NCBI GenBank assembly: GCA_015680685.1
Contig: MNCI01004792.1
Location: forward strand, 1,001,938 to 1,043,692
Direction: 5' to 3'
DNA: 41,755 nt
DNA from: Gnetum montanum
Lineage: Eukaryota; Streptophyta; Gnetopsida; Gnetales; Gnetaceae
A program made the position numbers and the translations under genes. The notes under the pieces were generated by a model, which saw nothing but the letters and a program-made list of their open reading frames with translations, had not been told where the DNA came from and made no database searches. Positions 1 to 10,501 of the stretch are shown piece after piece. Position 1 is the first letter of the stretch; each line of letters opens with the position of its first letter.

Positions 1-279
1 ACACATCCGTAGACGCTCGTAATCAAGTCGTACTTGTGCGCACTAGGAAAGCAGTAAATAAACAACAATAAAACCATGTACTGCAAGGTTTATCCAATCA
101 AGTTCATCTTTATTACCGTACATAACTTGGGTTCAGGTTACAAGCTGCTCGAATAAAGAGCCGTTCACTCTAGGACTCCTACTGCGGGCACAGGGAAAAA
201 TTCTAACTCCGGAGTGATCAATCTGCTAGAGCTTGGCTACTTCTAGCCAGGATTGGGAAATTAAGGCAGTGCTGCCTCT

Positions 280-288
280 TATTTATAG
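280..288 (-). promoter_or_regulatory. TATA box, minus strand
   Basis: The minus strand reads CTATAAATA, a consensus plant TATA box. It sits just downstream of the palindrome at 302-329 and would drive transcription toward base 1. Confidence 0.45.
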
Positions 289-301
289 ATATGGCAGCGG
301 A

Positions 302-329
302 CCGCGATATTGCGTACGCGATATCGCGG
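302..329. repeat. 28-bp palindrome next to a TATA box
   Basis: Two 12-bp arms beginning CCGCGATAT are inverted around a central GTAC, with a single mismatched pair. The sequence is much more GC/CpG-rich than its surroundings. Its place just upstream of a TATA box suggests a dimeric protein binding site, but no factor can be named. Confidence 0.6.
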
Positions 330-684
330 CTCAGTGCATGTCATGTCTCATCACCCAGCCTCTAAGTCTAAGGCTTGGACTAGGTGTTCGGGCTAGTCTT
401 GGGATATTTCTAAGGACACGATAGTGCTATCGGTGTATGATTCCCAGTCTATCGTCTCAGGGTTCAATTGTCTTGTAAGCTCTCCATGTGGACCTGTCAA
501 TGCTAGAGGTGAAGATAGATCATGATGCATGACCATTCTTGCTCAACCTGCCACAATAAGATAAATGCAAAGTCAAGTGATACCTGTTTGTAGCAACGGT
601 GCATAGTAAACACTTGCAAAGCAATAATGAAATATGAAATGGTTTAAATAATTGTCAAATGTGATGCCAAATTCGCAAGCTTCC

Positions 685-899
685 AGTTTAAGGTCATAGT
701 AGACTGCCAATGGGTTAGGTTTGTGAATTAAAAGTATTAGTTTAAGGTCTTCGCAGACCACTAATAGGTTATGCTTGTAAGTCAAAAATATTAGTTTAAG
801 GTCTTTGCAGACCTTTAATGAGTTATTCTTGTAAAGGTAAGTTTTAGTTTAAGGTCTTTGCAAACCACTAATGAGTTATTGTTGCAAAGGTAAGTGACT
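685..899 (+). repeat. 54-bp tandem array A, four copies
   Basis: Units start at 685, 739, 793 and 846 (period 54, 54, 53). Each begins AGTTTAAGG and contains a short hairpin; in copies 2 and 3 this is GGTCT-(4 nt)-AGACC. The array lies just upstream of the promoter of the plus-strand gene at 1187-5889 and resembles array B at 6040-6310. Confidence 0.8.
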
Positions 900-1045
900 A
901 GTTAAGGTGGGATGAAATTTTTGGCTGGGCCCACCTGCCACGATGCAAACAGTGCTACTACGCTATGGCTGTAGTGCTACGATGTACGGAGTGTCCCAAA
1001 TTAATTGGGGTGCGAAAATGGCAAGTTCCCTTTTTAGTGCATTAT

Positions 1046-1054
1046 CTATAAATA
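1046..1054 (+). promoter_or_regulatory. TATA box of the antisense gene
   Basis: CTATAAATA lies 133 bases before the first ATG (1187). Transcription would be expected to start near 1078. It gives the plus-strand gene its own promoter, independent of the retrotransposon LTR. Confidence 0.6.
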
Positions 1055-3924
1055 AGGGTTTACCCCTAGTAAACTCATCATTTTCATTGTAAGCGCAAAA
1101 CTCACACCCAGAGCGTAGAGCGGTTGTACTAACAAAGAGCAAAGCAATTTAGCATAGCGACTAAGAAAGAATCTACAACCAATACGATGGCACCTAAAAG
1201 AGAACGCAAACACCTAGCACTCGCCAAGGTGGATGAGGTGAAAGACATCCTGGGACATCTATCGTAGGCACACGTCGCAGTACGAGAGGAGACTCCGTCG
1301 GCCCGGTAAGCTGCTATGCTATATTTGTTTTCCCTGTTGTTGTTGTTGTCTTTGCTTTCTTTTTATTTTTTTTAAATCCATGTCTTCTATTACCATTTTG
1401 GTTTTCATTTTGGGAATCACACCACTATTGTTGCCGATTCAGCCATGACGGATGTACGGACGCTACACTAAGGTTGGATGTAGTATTGCCCAGATCACCA
1501 TTGTTGTGACTACCTCACCACAGAGGTTTAGGTAATTCTGGCAACCTAGCATGCGAATAGTGTAACGTATGACCCTAAGGAGGGTTTGGCCATGCACAAT
1601 ATTTGACAGTGTAACACACAACTAACAAAGCATAGCGTGAATCGTTTTGTACGTCAAAGGATTTTTTGAAATGGTTGCGGCGTATTAGATTCTTTCTTGT
1701 TTAAAATTTGTATTTAATTTTTTTGTTGCTACGCTAGGTCGATGTGTTGTGAGACCTTTTGGTCAATGCATCAGTGATATCACATTGGTACGCTATTGCC
1801 CTTGTGGTTTTGCTACGCTACATGTAAGGAAAGAGTTATTCTATGCTATTTGTAAACAGCTAATCCTGCTAAGCTACATGCAAATTCCACTCGAACATAA
1901 TATTAACATTTGTCGTTGTGTTGTGCATGGTGATGTTAAGACCCATCTTGATTGTCTTAGAAATTATAGGGGTTTTGTGCTGCCTAAGTGAACCAGTGGC
2001 CAATGCTCCTCTACCCCATGCACGAGCGGCAGGCAGTCTAGTTCTAGGAAGGCATGCGGGAATTTCTATAATTCCTCTTCTAGTACTTTAGTGTGATCAT
2101 TTGGTCACACTTATCAATTGAGGTAGCAGCTGCATTTACAGAAACCCTGTTACCTAGGGCAAACCAGGGTATTCTGAGATTTCTGACCAATGGGGCAATC
2201 TGGGGTGAGCAGGCAGGAGGATCTAGTCAACGTCCAAAAAGCTTGAGGCATCTGGCTTGGATCTAGGAAATGCCCAAATATAATTGCTACCAACTATACA
2301 ACACATTGTTCATTGCTCGTCACATGGAAACCTATTTTCAGAACCCACCAGGAACTGTTTATTGTGCCAGCAGGTGAGTTCTGTAAATGTATTCCACTGT
2401 GTTATGCGATGCATACTACACTAGGAAAAAAATGTTAATAGTGTATGTGCTCTTCTTGTTACCAGGTTTTACATCAACAAGAATGGGATTCACAGTGATA
2501 CTAATGCCTTGGCCATGGCACAGATGGTGCTGCAGGAGTTTTCCTCTTCTGAGAATATGCATGCCGACGTGATAGGCCAATGCGGGGGTGAATACAAAAC
2601 CTATCCAACCCGGTACTTCCAGTTTTACAACAGGTGTAAGGAGTTCAGTTGGTTGGATGGGGATTAGGCATCCCTTAGGCCGATCATGTGTCGGTGGGCT
2701 CTTCCACCATTCCCATCATTGTTCAAACCTGGTACGCTTGACTATGAGTTCATGTTTGCATGTTCAAGTGTTGTTCATGTTTTTTTGCTGTTTATGTTTT
2801 TTTTTCTCTTTTACTTTTTTTTTTGTAAACTGCTATAGCAGTAAAGAAATCCCAGGAGGTGAAGCTGATCACCTCTGGGCATAACGAGGCTAACGTTTAT
2901 TTCAAGTATGGGGAGGTAGACAAGACCCAATGCTGGCTTTCCAACATAGCTCCAAAATCACTCACCAAAAACCTTTGGGATGCTGGGCTCACAAACTTGT
3001 TCTTGGCCATCAACCCAAGTGTTCCAGCTGCTCAAATGCTTGCCCTAGCTAACTCATTTTCTGAAAGAGCAGACTGCTTCGGTGTGCTAGTGGTGCTAAA
3101 GATTAATGACCAACTATTCATAGATCTCTTCGGTGTCCCTGTTGATGGCCTCCTCGTAGAAGCAAAGACCAAAAAGGAGGAGAACCATTAGGGGACATTC
3201 AGGAGTGGCTAGGGGCAGCGAAAGGGTGAAAGGGGATCCCTATTGAAGCAGCTACACTGAGAGTGGCCAAAATAGTTTTCCCCATCTTTCGTGCTCGTGC
3301 TTTCCCCAAACTACTCTCCCAAGGAAAGATCATTGAAATTGAGCAAGCTTGGGTAATGCGAGAGGTCATGGAAGAGGGGGCCCATTACAATTGGATCAAA
3401 CATATTTGCAAAGGTCTATAGGCTGAAATGGTAAAGCTTCATGAGAAGCCTTAATCCTGTTTCAATGTGCACCATGCCTTTTTTGTGGTCTTCTTGCAGT
3501 GCTCCGTAGAATTCTTGGTAGTCCACGAGAATGGAGTCTGGGTGATACAAAATCGTGACCAGATTTCCAAACCATGGATGTGCCAAGTCTTTTGCACCAC
3601 CCGAGCCTAGGATCCTCCAGAAGCTATTAGGGAGTCATTTTCAATGATGACCAAGGATCGAGTGGCACGCAACTTCCATGGCCAGGACAGCGTAGGAGAG
3701 GCACCCCCTGCTACTATGGGTAGCGTATCATAGGGGAAACATCTCATCGCAGAGATAGTGGCCACCAAGTTCTAGCAAAAAAGGTCTTGTCTAGCTAAGG
3801 AGCCTCCCCGTACGGACAAAGAAGAGGGCAAAAACTATGGTTCAAGCTCCGTAGAATACATCCTTCCATTGGTAAATGCTTTTTTCTATTTTTATTTGCT
3901 ATCATCTTTGTTTGGTGAATGCCT

Positions 3925-3964
3925 GCTACGTTGTGCTACGCTAGGTAGCGTAGCACAATGTAGC
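3925..3964. repeat. 40-bp near-perfect palindrome in an intron
   Basis: Two 19-bp arms around a central GG are inverted with only one mismatch; the inner 13 bp of each arm (TTGTGCTACGCTA) match perfectly. It lies in the proposed intron between exons 4 and 5 of the antisense gene. It shares the GCTACGCTA core with the palindrome cluster at 10942-11365. Confidence 0.85.
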
Positions 3965-4092
3965 CTCTATTTTAAATTAGTATGCTTTTGCCTAATGTAA
4001 CTATGATTTATTAGTAGAGGAAGAAGAGGGAGAGGAAGAAGGAGAAGAGGAGACGACCCTCAAAATAGGGGTAGCTAATAAATATGTGGGGG

Positions 4093-4320
4093 CCCCAACC
4101 ACAGAGGAAAGGGCCTCGATCAAGAAAGAAGGGGCTCCCACCATAGAGGAAGGGACTCCCGTCAATGAGGAAAATGCTCCTGCTAGCGAGGAGGATGTTT
4201 CTACCGACGAGGAGGACTCCCTTGTTAATGAGGAAAGTGCTGGTGCCACCACAAGAAGGGCCCCAACAAATAAATAAGAGGCCCATGTCAACCAGGAAGG
4301 GCCCTCTGCCAATGATATCT
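4093..4320 (+). repeat. 21-bp coding repeat (acidic heptapeptides)
   Basis: Within exon 5 the reading frame repeats every seven residues on the pattern xAPxxEE, for example GAPTIEE, GTPVNEE, NAPASEE, DVSTDEE and DSLVNEE, followed by weaker copies. The preceding residues are almost all glutamate. The result is a long acidic, proline-containing, probably disordered segment. Confidence 0.65.
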
Positions 4321-4755
4321 TTGCTGAATGTAGTTCAACATCGGAGGAGCAGATGAACGTAGAGGGTGTTGCCATGATGTTAAGTCAGCTAGAAGAAGGG
4401 GAGCTACAACTTGATGCTAGTGATTTTGACTGCATGTTTGATAGTTTGTCAATGGGCAACCCCCCTGCTATCACCCCTGAGGGTTTGCTGGGTAGGAGAT
4501 TAACATTGTCATTTGGGTTGCTCATCAACTTTATTGTAGTCCTCTCGGTCATAACTAACATATTGTGTCATGTAGCAGACACCACTATTGACATTGCAGG
4601 GCCTTCTTCAATCCTCTTGCGACCATGGGCCAAGATCCTTGATAAGCTTACCTTCATGTAGGGGGTGGTCAATGACATGATCGGTCATCTAAAGAAGATC
4701 AATCCAGGAGTGGGTAAGTGAAGTAGCTACACTAGGCTTTTTGAACTACTAAACA

Positions 4756-4893
4756 TTTGCTACACTAACTTGCTAAATCTTTCTATGCTAACTTGCCAAA
4801 CTTTGCTACACTAACTTGCTAAACTTTGCTATACCAACTTGCTAAACTTTGCTAAGCTAACTTGTTAAACTTTGCTATGCCGCTGGGACTAAT
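4756..4893 (+). repeat. 23-bp tandem array in an intron
   Basis: About six copies of a unit resembling TTTGCTACACTAACTTGCTA start near 4756, 4780, 4802, 4825, 4848 and 4871. The array fills most of the intron between exons 6 and 7 (4714-4915) of the antisense gene. The unit again contains the GCTAC/GCTAA theme seen in the palindromes. Confidence 0.8.
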
Positions 4894-6039
4894 GTCTTTT
4901 ATGCATGGTTGATAGCCTCTCGCCTCAAGTGGGACTCAAAAAAAGTAGTCAAAGTTGACGTCGTACCTGCATTCCCACCAGAAGTGACCGAAGTACCTCG
5001 TCGCATATACAACGAGGCTAGCAACTGTGCGTTGTACTCAGCACGCTCCTTGTGGAAGTGCAAGCATACAAACAAAGACCTATGGAAATGGGTCTAGAGG
5101 CTTGAGAAGGAGAAGGCCAACTTGACCACCAAGGTGGGAGACCTCTGCTCTAGAAATGAGTTCCTTTTGGCCTGAGATACCAACGATCGTAGTTGGCACA
5201 CGATTGTCATTGATTATGCGAGATATTGGACGGCCGTGCGGTGCAACAATGAGGCCACACGTGAGATTATTGAGTAGCGTATGCAAATGGACTTGTTGGC
5301 CCAAAAGAACTAGGATTGGAAAGATTATAGTGCAAGAGTTTACAAGTGGGGGCAGTCCCAGAAAAATCACAAGCATATGTATAAATTGGAACGTGCCACC
5401 TACTGTATATAGTACATGGATGCTTATGTCAAGTTGTATACTCATGAAGTGTTCCTAGATGTCATTGGCTCTTCTAGGGTTTATGAAAAGTTCATGCAAC
5501 AAGTGATGGTCAGTGAATTCCCGGAACAGGAAGTGAGTTTCCCTGCGGATGAGACTACCACTACCTCCTTTTCTCTAGGGCCACCGAGATGGATGGCTAT
5601 TGAAAAGGAGAAAGTTGCAGCAAATTTTGACTTAAGAGATAAGCACTGGGTGGAAATCACTGAAGAGGAGGTCTGGCAATGCCTCAGGATCAGCTTGGAT
5701 CGCATACCTCCTAAGATAAATGTGGGGCCGTCTCGGGTTAGTTACTTTCTTGCAGTGCAACAATTTATTTCATTCTAACTTTTATTGTGACTCTAGCTAA
5801 CCACTTCATTTTCTATGATACAGAATCCTGATGAAGAAGAAAGTTTCTCTAAGGGCAAGAATAATGATGCAGAGGGAGATGATGCATGACAATAAGGGAC
5901 CTTATTTGTATTTTTGAAAGACTATTACAAACATTATTTAATTGAGACTTTCAATGGAAAATGAATGATGACAAGATTCATTTTATTCTAGCTTATGTAT
6001 TATCTATGTTATCTATTTTTATCTTTTTCATCATTTTAG

Positions 6040-6310
6040 TTTTAGGCCATTTTGGGACATCGCTAGTTTTAGGCCATTTCGGGCCATCGTGTAAATGCAG
6101 GGTAAAGAATATTGCCATTTTTAGGCCTTAGCAGGCCGTGAGGTGATGCAGATGGAGAATTTTGCCAATTTTAGGCCTTAGCGGATCGATATGTAATGTA
6201 AATGGAAAATTTTACCAGTTTTAGGCCTTAGCAGGCCGTAGTCGTGTAATGTAAATAAAGGATTTTTCCAGTTTAGGCCTTAGTGGGCCGTGACGTAATG
6301 TAAACGGATG
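6040..6310 (+). repeat. About 51-bp tandem array B
   Basis: The motif TTTTAGGCC begins at 6040, 6067, 6119, 6169 and 6219, with a shortened TTTAGGCC at 6272, giving mostly 50-53 bp spacing. Better copies contain the hairpin GGCCT-TAGC-AGGCC followed by a TAATGTAAATGG tract. The array lies 150 bases after the stop of the antisense gene and before the end of the protease region of element 1. Tandem repeats in the 3' untranslated part are typical of Tat/Ogre-type elements. Confidence 0.8.
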
Positions 6311-6419
6311 ATATGTAATCAGTTTAAAGGAATAAATTAGGCACCTAGCGTAGATGAATGAATGTGAAGCAAACAAGAAATAAATGTATAATGAATATTA
6401 ACTAGGTAGGAAGTAGTGG

Positions 6420-7300
6420 AGTTGCTATGCTATACGCAACTGTTTTCTAACCCATCGTGGATTTGGTGAGACGTAAGGCCAAGAGGCTTTACCATGGCAT
6501 TCTTCTATGTCATTGTCTTCTGCTTGAAAAGGTAACCCAGCCCATGTAGTTTCATTTTCTCAGCCAGCATGTTGGGCCAACTCTTTCGTCAAACAGTTAG
6601 TGTCGATGGAGACAGGTGCCTCCTTCTCAGAGGTTATGACCTCCGAACCCTGCTCCATATCTACGTTGTTTATTGCTTGTGTTGCCACCTCATCACCATG
6701 GATCACGACCTCCCTCCCTACATAGGGTAGATGGATTTCTTGATGCATGGGTGAAGAGACATTCCTAAGTTGGGCTAATCAAGACCTCTCCAAGATCAGG
6801 TTAAACCTAGGCATCTCTTCCACCATGATAAACGTTGCATTTGTGGGGAACTGGTCCCCTTCTACAAAGTTTATGTGGATAGTACCTTTCACAATGACCT
6901 ATGCCCTGTTGAATGACTTCAAACATGATGTTTTCATGGGTTTGATTTGGTCTATCAAACCTAGTTTATCCACACTGGGGAATGGGATGACATTTGTAGC
7001 AGCCCCGTCATCAACATGTATCCTTCAGATCTTATGTTGTCCAACCCAAATTGTGATGAATAGAGGTGTTGTAGTCACCTAACCCTTTTCAGGATCTTCC
7101 CTAATGGAGTCATCATAGAATGTCAATTGGGATGGCTGTGATTCTCTAGGTGTAGAAGTAAGCATAACTAAGTGAATTACTTTCTCTTCTGCTGGCATGT
7201 TCACGTCAACTGGTATTGCCGTTAGCATGCGAACTAGAGCCTCACGGTGTGCGATGGAAGTCATTATCAGGTCGTATAGGCTCAACATTGTGTCTTTTTG
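6420..7300 (-). pseudogene. Retropepsin (aspartic protease) region of element 1
   Basis: The minus strand encodes a Ty3/gypsy protease. A spacer containing QLTFYDDSIREDPEKG precedes it, followed by TTTPLFITIWVGQHK, then the catalytic loop VDDGAATNVIPF (in place of the usual DTG/DSG), and later PRFNLILERS and SSPMHQEIHLPYVGREVV. The last motif matches the N-L-x-L-G-R-P-W and H-Q segments of Tat-lineage proteases. In-frame stops interrupt it at about 7037 (after GQHK), 6925 and 6775. After 6560 a short basic stretch continues to about 6420 and then coding potential stops. Reverse transcriptase should come next but is absent. Confidence 0.75.
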
Positions 7301-7329
7301 TTTATGAGCCTGCTTAACTTGAGTAAGAG

Positions 7330-9855
7330 GGCCTAAAAGGTCTTTTCCACCTTCCTATTTTTTACTTTCCTTCTCCTCTTCCATTCATCCCAAGAGACAA
7401 ATTTCTTGAGGAGGAACAGTTTTGGGCTTGGGGGCAGACCCTTTTGAGCAAGGTGATGATGACCACGCGCATGTAGTAGCATTAGCTTTTGGTGATGAGG
7501 TGAACGTAGATGCAAAGGACAAGGGAGAAAGCTTGGAAGGACCTAGGGTGGTATGTTCCATTGCCTCTTTGCCTGTCGAATTCTCTTTTCATTTCCCTAG
7601 ATGAGAAGGCTGTGATGATGTCTTATGCAAGGCGGGGGCAGTTGAGTGGCTTGGCCCCCTGATGATGAATGGTGTTTGCGGTGTTAGTATAGGCAACAGT
7701 GCAGTCTTGTTTACATAAGGTGCTAGGGTGGATGTTCGAAGATGGACCCTTAGGATGAACAGTTGTTGCAGCGTTCTTTTAGCTACTACTGGTGTTGGTG
7801 CACTATGTTGAGGCACGCGAACCACAAATGGTTGCTAAGGTGGTTTGGGATTACTGTCCATGCCGATAGTGTAGATGATGTAGCCAGTGTTGTTGGCATT
7901 AAGTGTGTCTATGTAAACTTGCATAGATTGATTCCCAGGATGCACGGGGTTTCTTTCATATAGAACCAACTTCCCTTCATCAATCATTTATTGAATGTCA
8001 TCCTTTAATGCCAAAAAGTAATCTGTGTCGTGACCACATAGTTCGTGGTAGTCACAAAACCATTCCAACCTGAAATTCTTAGGAATAGGTAGCTCATTGG
8101 GCAAAGCCAAGGAGGGATCCCTAAGAAGCTCACAGTACCATTGATACCTTTTGGCTACCTCCTCTAACATCTTCTTGTGTTGAATGTATCCCCCAGTAAT
8201 TACTTCAGAAGTTCTGAATGCTTGACGAGCAATGGGGTATATTTAGAGTGATCTTTATGCTCGAAATTAGGCTTAGGCGGAGTGGATGCTTCGGGTGTCG
8301 AAGTGGAGGAGTGATCTGTGTTTCCTGGGTTGGGCACGAGGTTAGTTGGTGCCGCAGCCACCTTTTTATTGTTATTGTTTTTAGGCTTGGCCTTGTTTGC
8401 CATGGTGGCCACTGTGGCTATTAGGGCCTTTCCTTTCTCCTTGTCCTTCCTATTATACACATTCTTATATGCAACATAGGTCAAGTCCTTACTTGCCTCG
8501 GCTGCATCTTGTATGCTCTTGGTCTGGGCAAAAGCTTGACTAAGAGTTCGTGGAGCGAGGTAGTACATTTTGGACTTAATAAAGTCATTCACTGCATCCT
8601 TAAAGATGGCTAGCAAATGGGCCTCTGGAATAGGCTCGTGGATCTCATTCAGGGTAGCGCTCCACCACTGTATAAATTTCTAGACTAACTCCAGTGGATC
8701 TTGCTTAACGTTCATTAACTGATCCAGCGTAACCTCTGGTCTCAAGTTATACTTGAAATAAGTTACGAACTGAGTCAACAGCTCCTCTAGGGTTGAGATG
8801 AAAGAGTGTCAGAGTCAGTGGTACCAGTCCAGTGCCTTGCCCATCAGAGACATGGCAAAGACACGGATAATGGTATGCGGCCATTGTTGTAGTAGAAGGG
8901 ACTCAAATCTAAATGTTACAAGATGCACATTGGGATCACCCTCCCCGTTGTATTTTGTAAAGTGAGGGAGTGGCATTCTGGGGGGTAACGCAAGCATGGG
9001 AATTGCCGAGCTGATGGGATCATCATGGTAGAAATCCATGACTTGTATTATGTCAAAACCAGTAGCTTTCAAGTGTTTAATTTCTTCAGTAAGGTTCTGG
9101 ATAAGTTGGAATGCTTGGTCCATACCCAGGGATGATGTAGACAGTTATAAATCTATACGGGTACCCACCATTGGTGGGGTAGTAGGGGCAGCGACCTAGC
9201 TCACAAGTGGTATTATTGGGATGGCCCCTACGAAATGTGCTGCTTGTGTTGTCCACCACCCAGTGGGTGGTGCTATTGGAGCAACAGCCACTGGTGGTGC
9301 TGTTGGAGCAGCAGCCACTGGTGGTGCCACGGGGTAGGCCTTTTGCATGATCGGTGGGATAGACCACAATCCCATGCTTGGTTGTACCGTTTGCAGAACT
9401 TGGTATGTTTGATGGTGAGCGTAGTGTGACATTTGGGAAGGTTGTGAAGTAGGAGGAGAAGTGAATGGGGTCCACCACGTGGGTGGGGCTAGGACCTTCA
9501 CTGATGGTGGAATAGGTGTAGATGCTAGATTGGATGTGGAAACTGTATGCAACCGCGATATAGGTACTGTATGAACATAAGGCAAGGTAAACATGATCGG
9601 TGCATGGTACGATGAAGGGATAGATTGGTGAACAGCTTGTAGGGGGATAGTGCCTAGAAATGAAATGGAGGAATATGCATGTTGATATGCCAAGGACATG
9701 GCATGGCTACCCATAGCCGATGAAACTATGATTTGAGACAGTGCAGACGTAATCATGAAGGGAGCATTTGTAAAGAGCAGGTTCGACCAAAAGAATGGAG
9801 TAGGAGGAATAGTAGCAGGGTTAATTTGACCCCTACCCTGAGACTGAGAATCCAT
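7330..9855 (-). pseudogene. gag polyprotein of element 1 (Ty3/gypsy Tat-like)
   Basis: An open stretch from 9855 to 9196 encodes a proline-, serine- and alanine-rich N-terminal region, including a short coding repeat near 9267-9328 (APPVAVAPIAPPTG). After a frameshift, 9123-8200 encodes the retrotransposon gag core: PLPHFTKYNGEGDPNVHL, AMSLMGKALDWYH, then a segment ending FKDAVNDFIKSKMYYL and a lysine-rich tail. Next, 8170-7988 carries a knuckle-like CDYHELCGHDTDYFLALK, with F where the family often has a final Cys. A linker to 7330 leads into the protease. Stops just after WYH and at the position of a usual Gln, plus frameshifts, inactivate it. The gag core order and the C-x2-H-x3-GHDT motif are typical of Tat-type elements. 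Confidence 0.8.
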
Positions 9856-10055
9856 GTCCTCTTATTCGTCCTGAAATGCCTCATCATAATGGGATAATGT
9901 GTCCCGCTCCCTAGGCCTACTGACTCATAGCAGCTGATCAAAGATCCACTGATACATCTCCATCAGGGGAATGGCTACGTCGGGAGTAGGGATAAATTCT
10001 CTCCCATTGTGGTAAAGGAACTTGAAGTGATGTTTATCTTCGAGTTCTTCGGTGT

Positions 10056-10482
10056 CTAAGGGTAGATTTTCCTAGACCTTACTATAGAGAAAATTGTAAA
10101 GCTCAATTTGTTGTACCAAGCTCTTAGGTGATCGCTTTTGGATCCTGAGAGATTGGCGTGGCCCTTGCACTGGGCTAGGCAGTTGCTCAGCACCTGTGGT
10201 GCCCTGAACCAAAAAGGGGACCTCAAGGTTTGAGGTAGCAATAGCGATGGTTGAGGAAATCATTTTCATGAGGCTGAAAATGGTTTCTAAGAAAGAAAAA
10301 CAAAGAGATCAAGAGGCGATTGAAGGCTTTTCGTCCTGTAGGGTTCCAAAGGAACCATCATTGCAACCAGCCTATACCACACGATGCGTAAACAACCGCA
10401 AGGATTTTACATTTATGCTAATGAGAGTCGGGGTACAGAGAGTATGCAGGACTACCCATGAGACACGGAAAAGGCACCAAAA
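10056..10482 (-). other. Leader and possible start of element 1 gag
   Basis: Between the primer binding site and the proline-rich gag stretch are two overlapping minus-strand frames, 10241-10056 and 10269-10072. The second reads MKMISSTIAIATSNLEVPFL and may be the original gag N-terminus. I recognise no domain. Confidence 0.3.
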
Positions 10483-10501
10483 GGCCATCTTTCTAGCACC
10501 A
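10483..10501 (-). other. Primer binding site of element 1 (tRNA-Asn type)
   Basis: The minus strand reads TGGTGCTAGAAAGATGGCC. As I recall it, the 3' end of plant tRNA-Asn(GUU) plus CCA is complementary to TGGCGCTAGAAGAAGG, so this is that site with a CpG C-to-T change and a few further substitutions. It is placed correctly, upstream of gag. A closely related site begins element 6 at 33513-33532. Confidence 0.6.

Larger units (their letters stand above)
1..570 (-). other. LTR-like promoter region (3' side of element 1 or a neighbour)
   Basis: No coding potential is visible here. Read on the minus strand the stretch holds a 28-bp palindrome (302-329), a TATA box (280-288) about 15 bases further on, and an AATAAA-type signal near 110. 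That order resembles the U3-R part of an LTR. It lies where the 3' LTR of the minus-strand element would be expected, but I could not align it with the putative 5' LTR at 10502-11590. Assignment to element 1 is therefore an inference. Confidence 0.35.
1187..5889 (+). pseudogene. Eight-exon gene of unknown function, antisense inside element 1 (degenerate)
   Basis: I do not recognise this protein. Proposed exons are 1187-1305, about 1997-2373, 2466-2731, 2842-3871, about 4015-4482, 4579-4713, 4916-5736 and 5824-5889. Donors include GTAAGC, GTGAGT, GTAAAT and GTAAGT; most acceptors follow pyrimidine tracts, and the phases of exons 2 to 4 join cleanly. The exon 3/4 junction gives a continuous reading through LDGD, KLITSGHNEANVYFKYGEVD and LFGVPVDG. 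Exon 5 encodes an acidic heptapeptide repeat. Exon 7 encodes about 270 residues rich in K, E and aromatics, probably partly coiled coil. The last exon ends in an acidic tail and TGA. About 20 in-frame stops (some 15 of them TAG) and one frameshift near 3190 show it is dead. It may correspond to the antisense extra ORFs known from Tat elements, or be a captured host gene. Confidence 0.6.
685..10501 (-). mobile_element. Element 1: pol-less Ty3/gypsy (Tat-like) retrotransposon carrying an antisense gene
   Basis: Read on the minus strand from 10501 downward, the order is: primer binding site, untranslated leader, gag, aspartic protease, tandem array B, an oppositely oriented spliced gene, then tandem array A. 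The gag and protease sequences are of Ty3/gypsy Tat type. No reverse transcriptase, RNase H or integrase follows the protease in any minus-strand frame I read; coding potential ends near 6420. Tat-lineage elements are known for extra ORFs, sometimes antisense, between pol and the 3' LTR and for tandem repeats in that region, which fits this layout. The outer LTR boundaries are not resolved. Confidence 0.65.

Noticed and set aside
685-899. CRISPR-like array
   Set aside because: Units repeat over their whole length without variable spacers, and the DNA is clearly plant nuclear.
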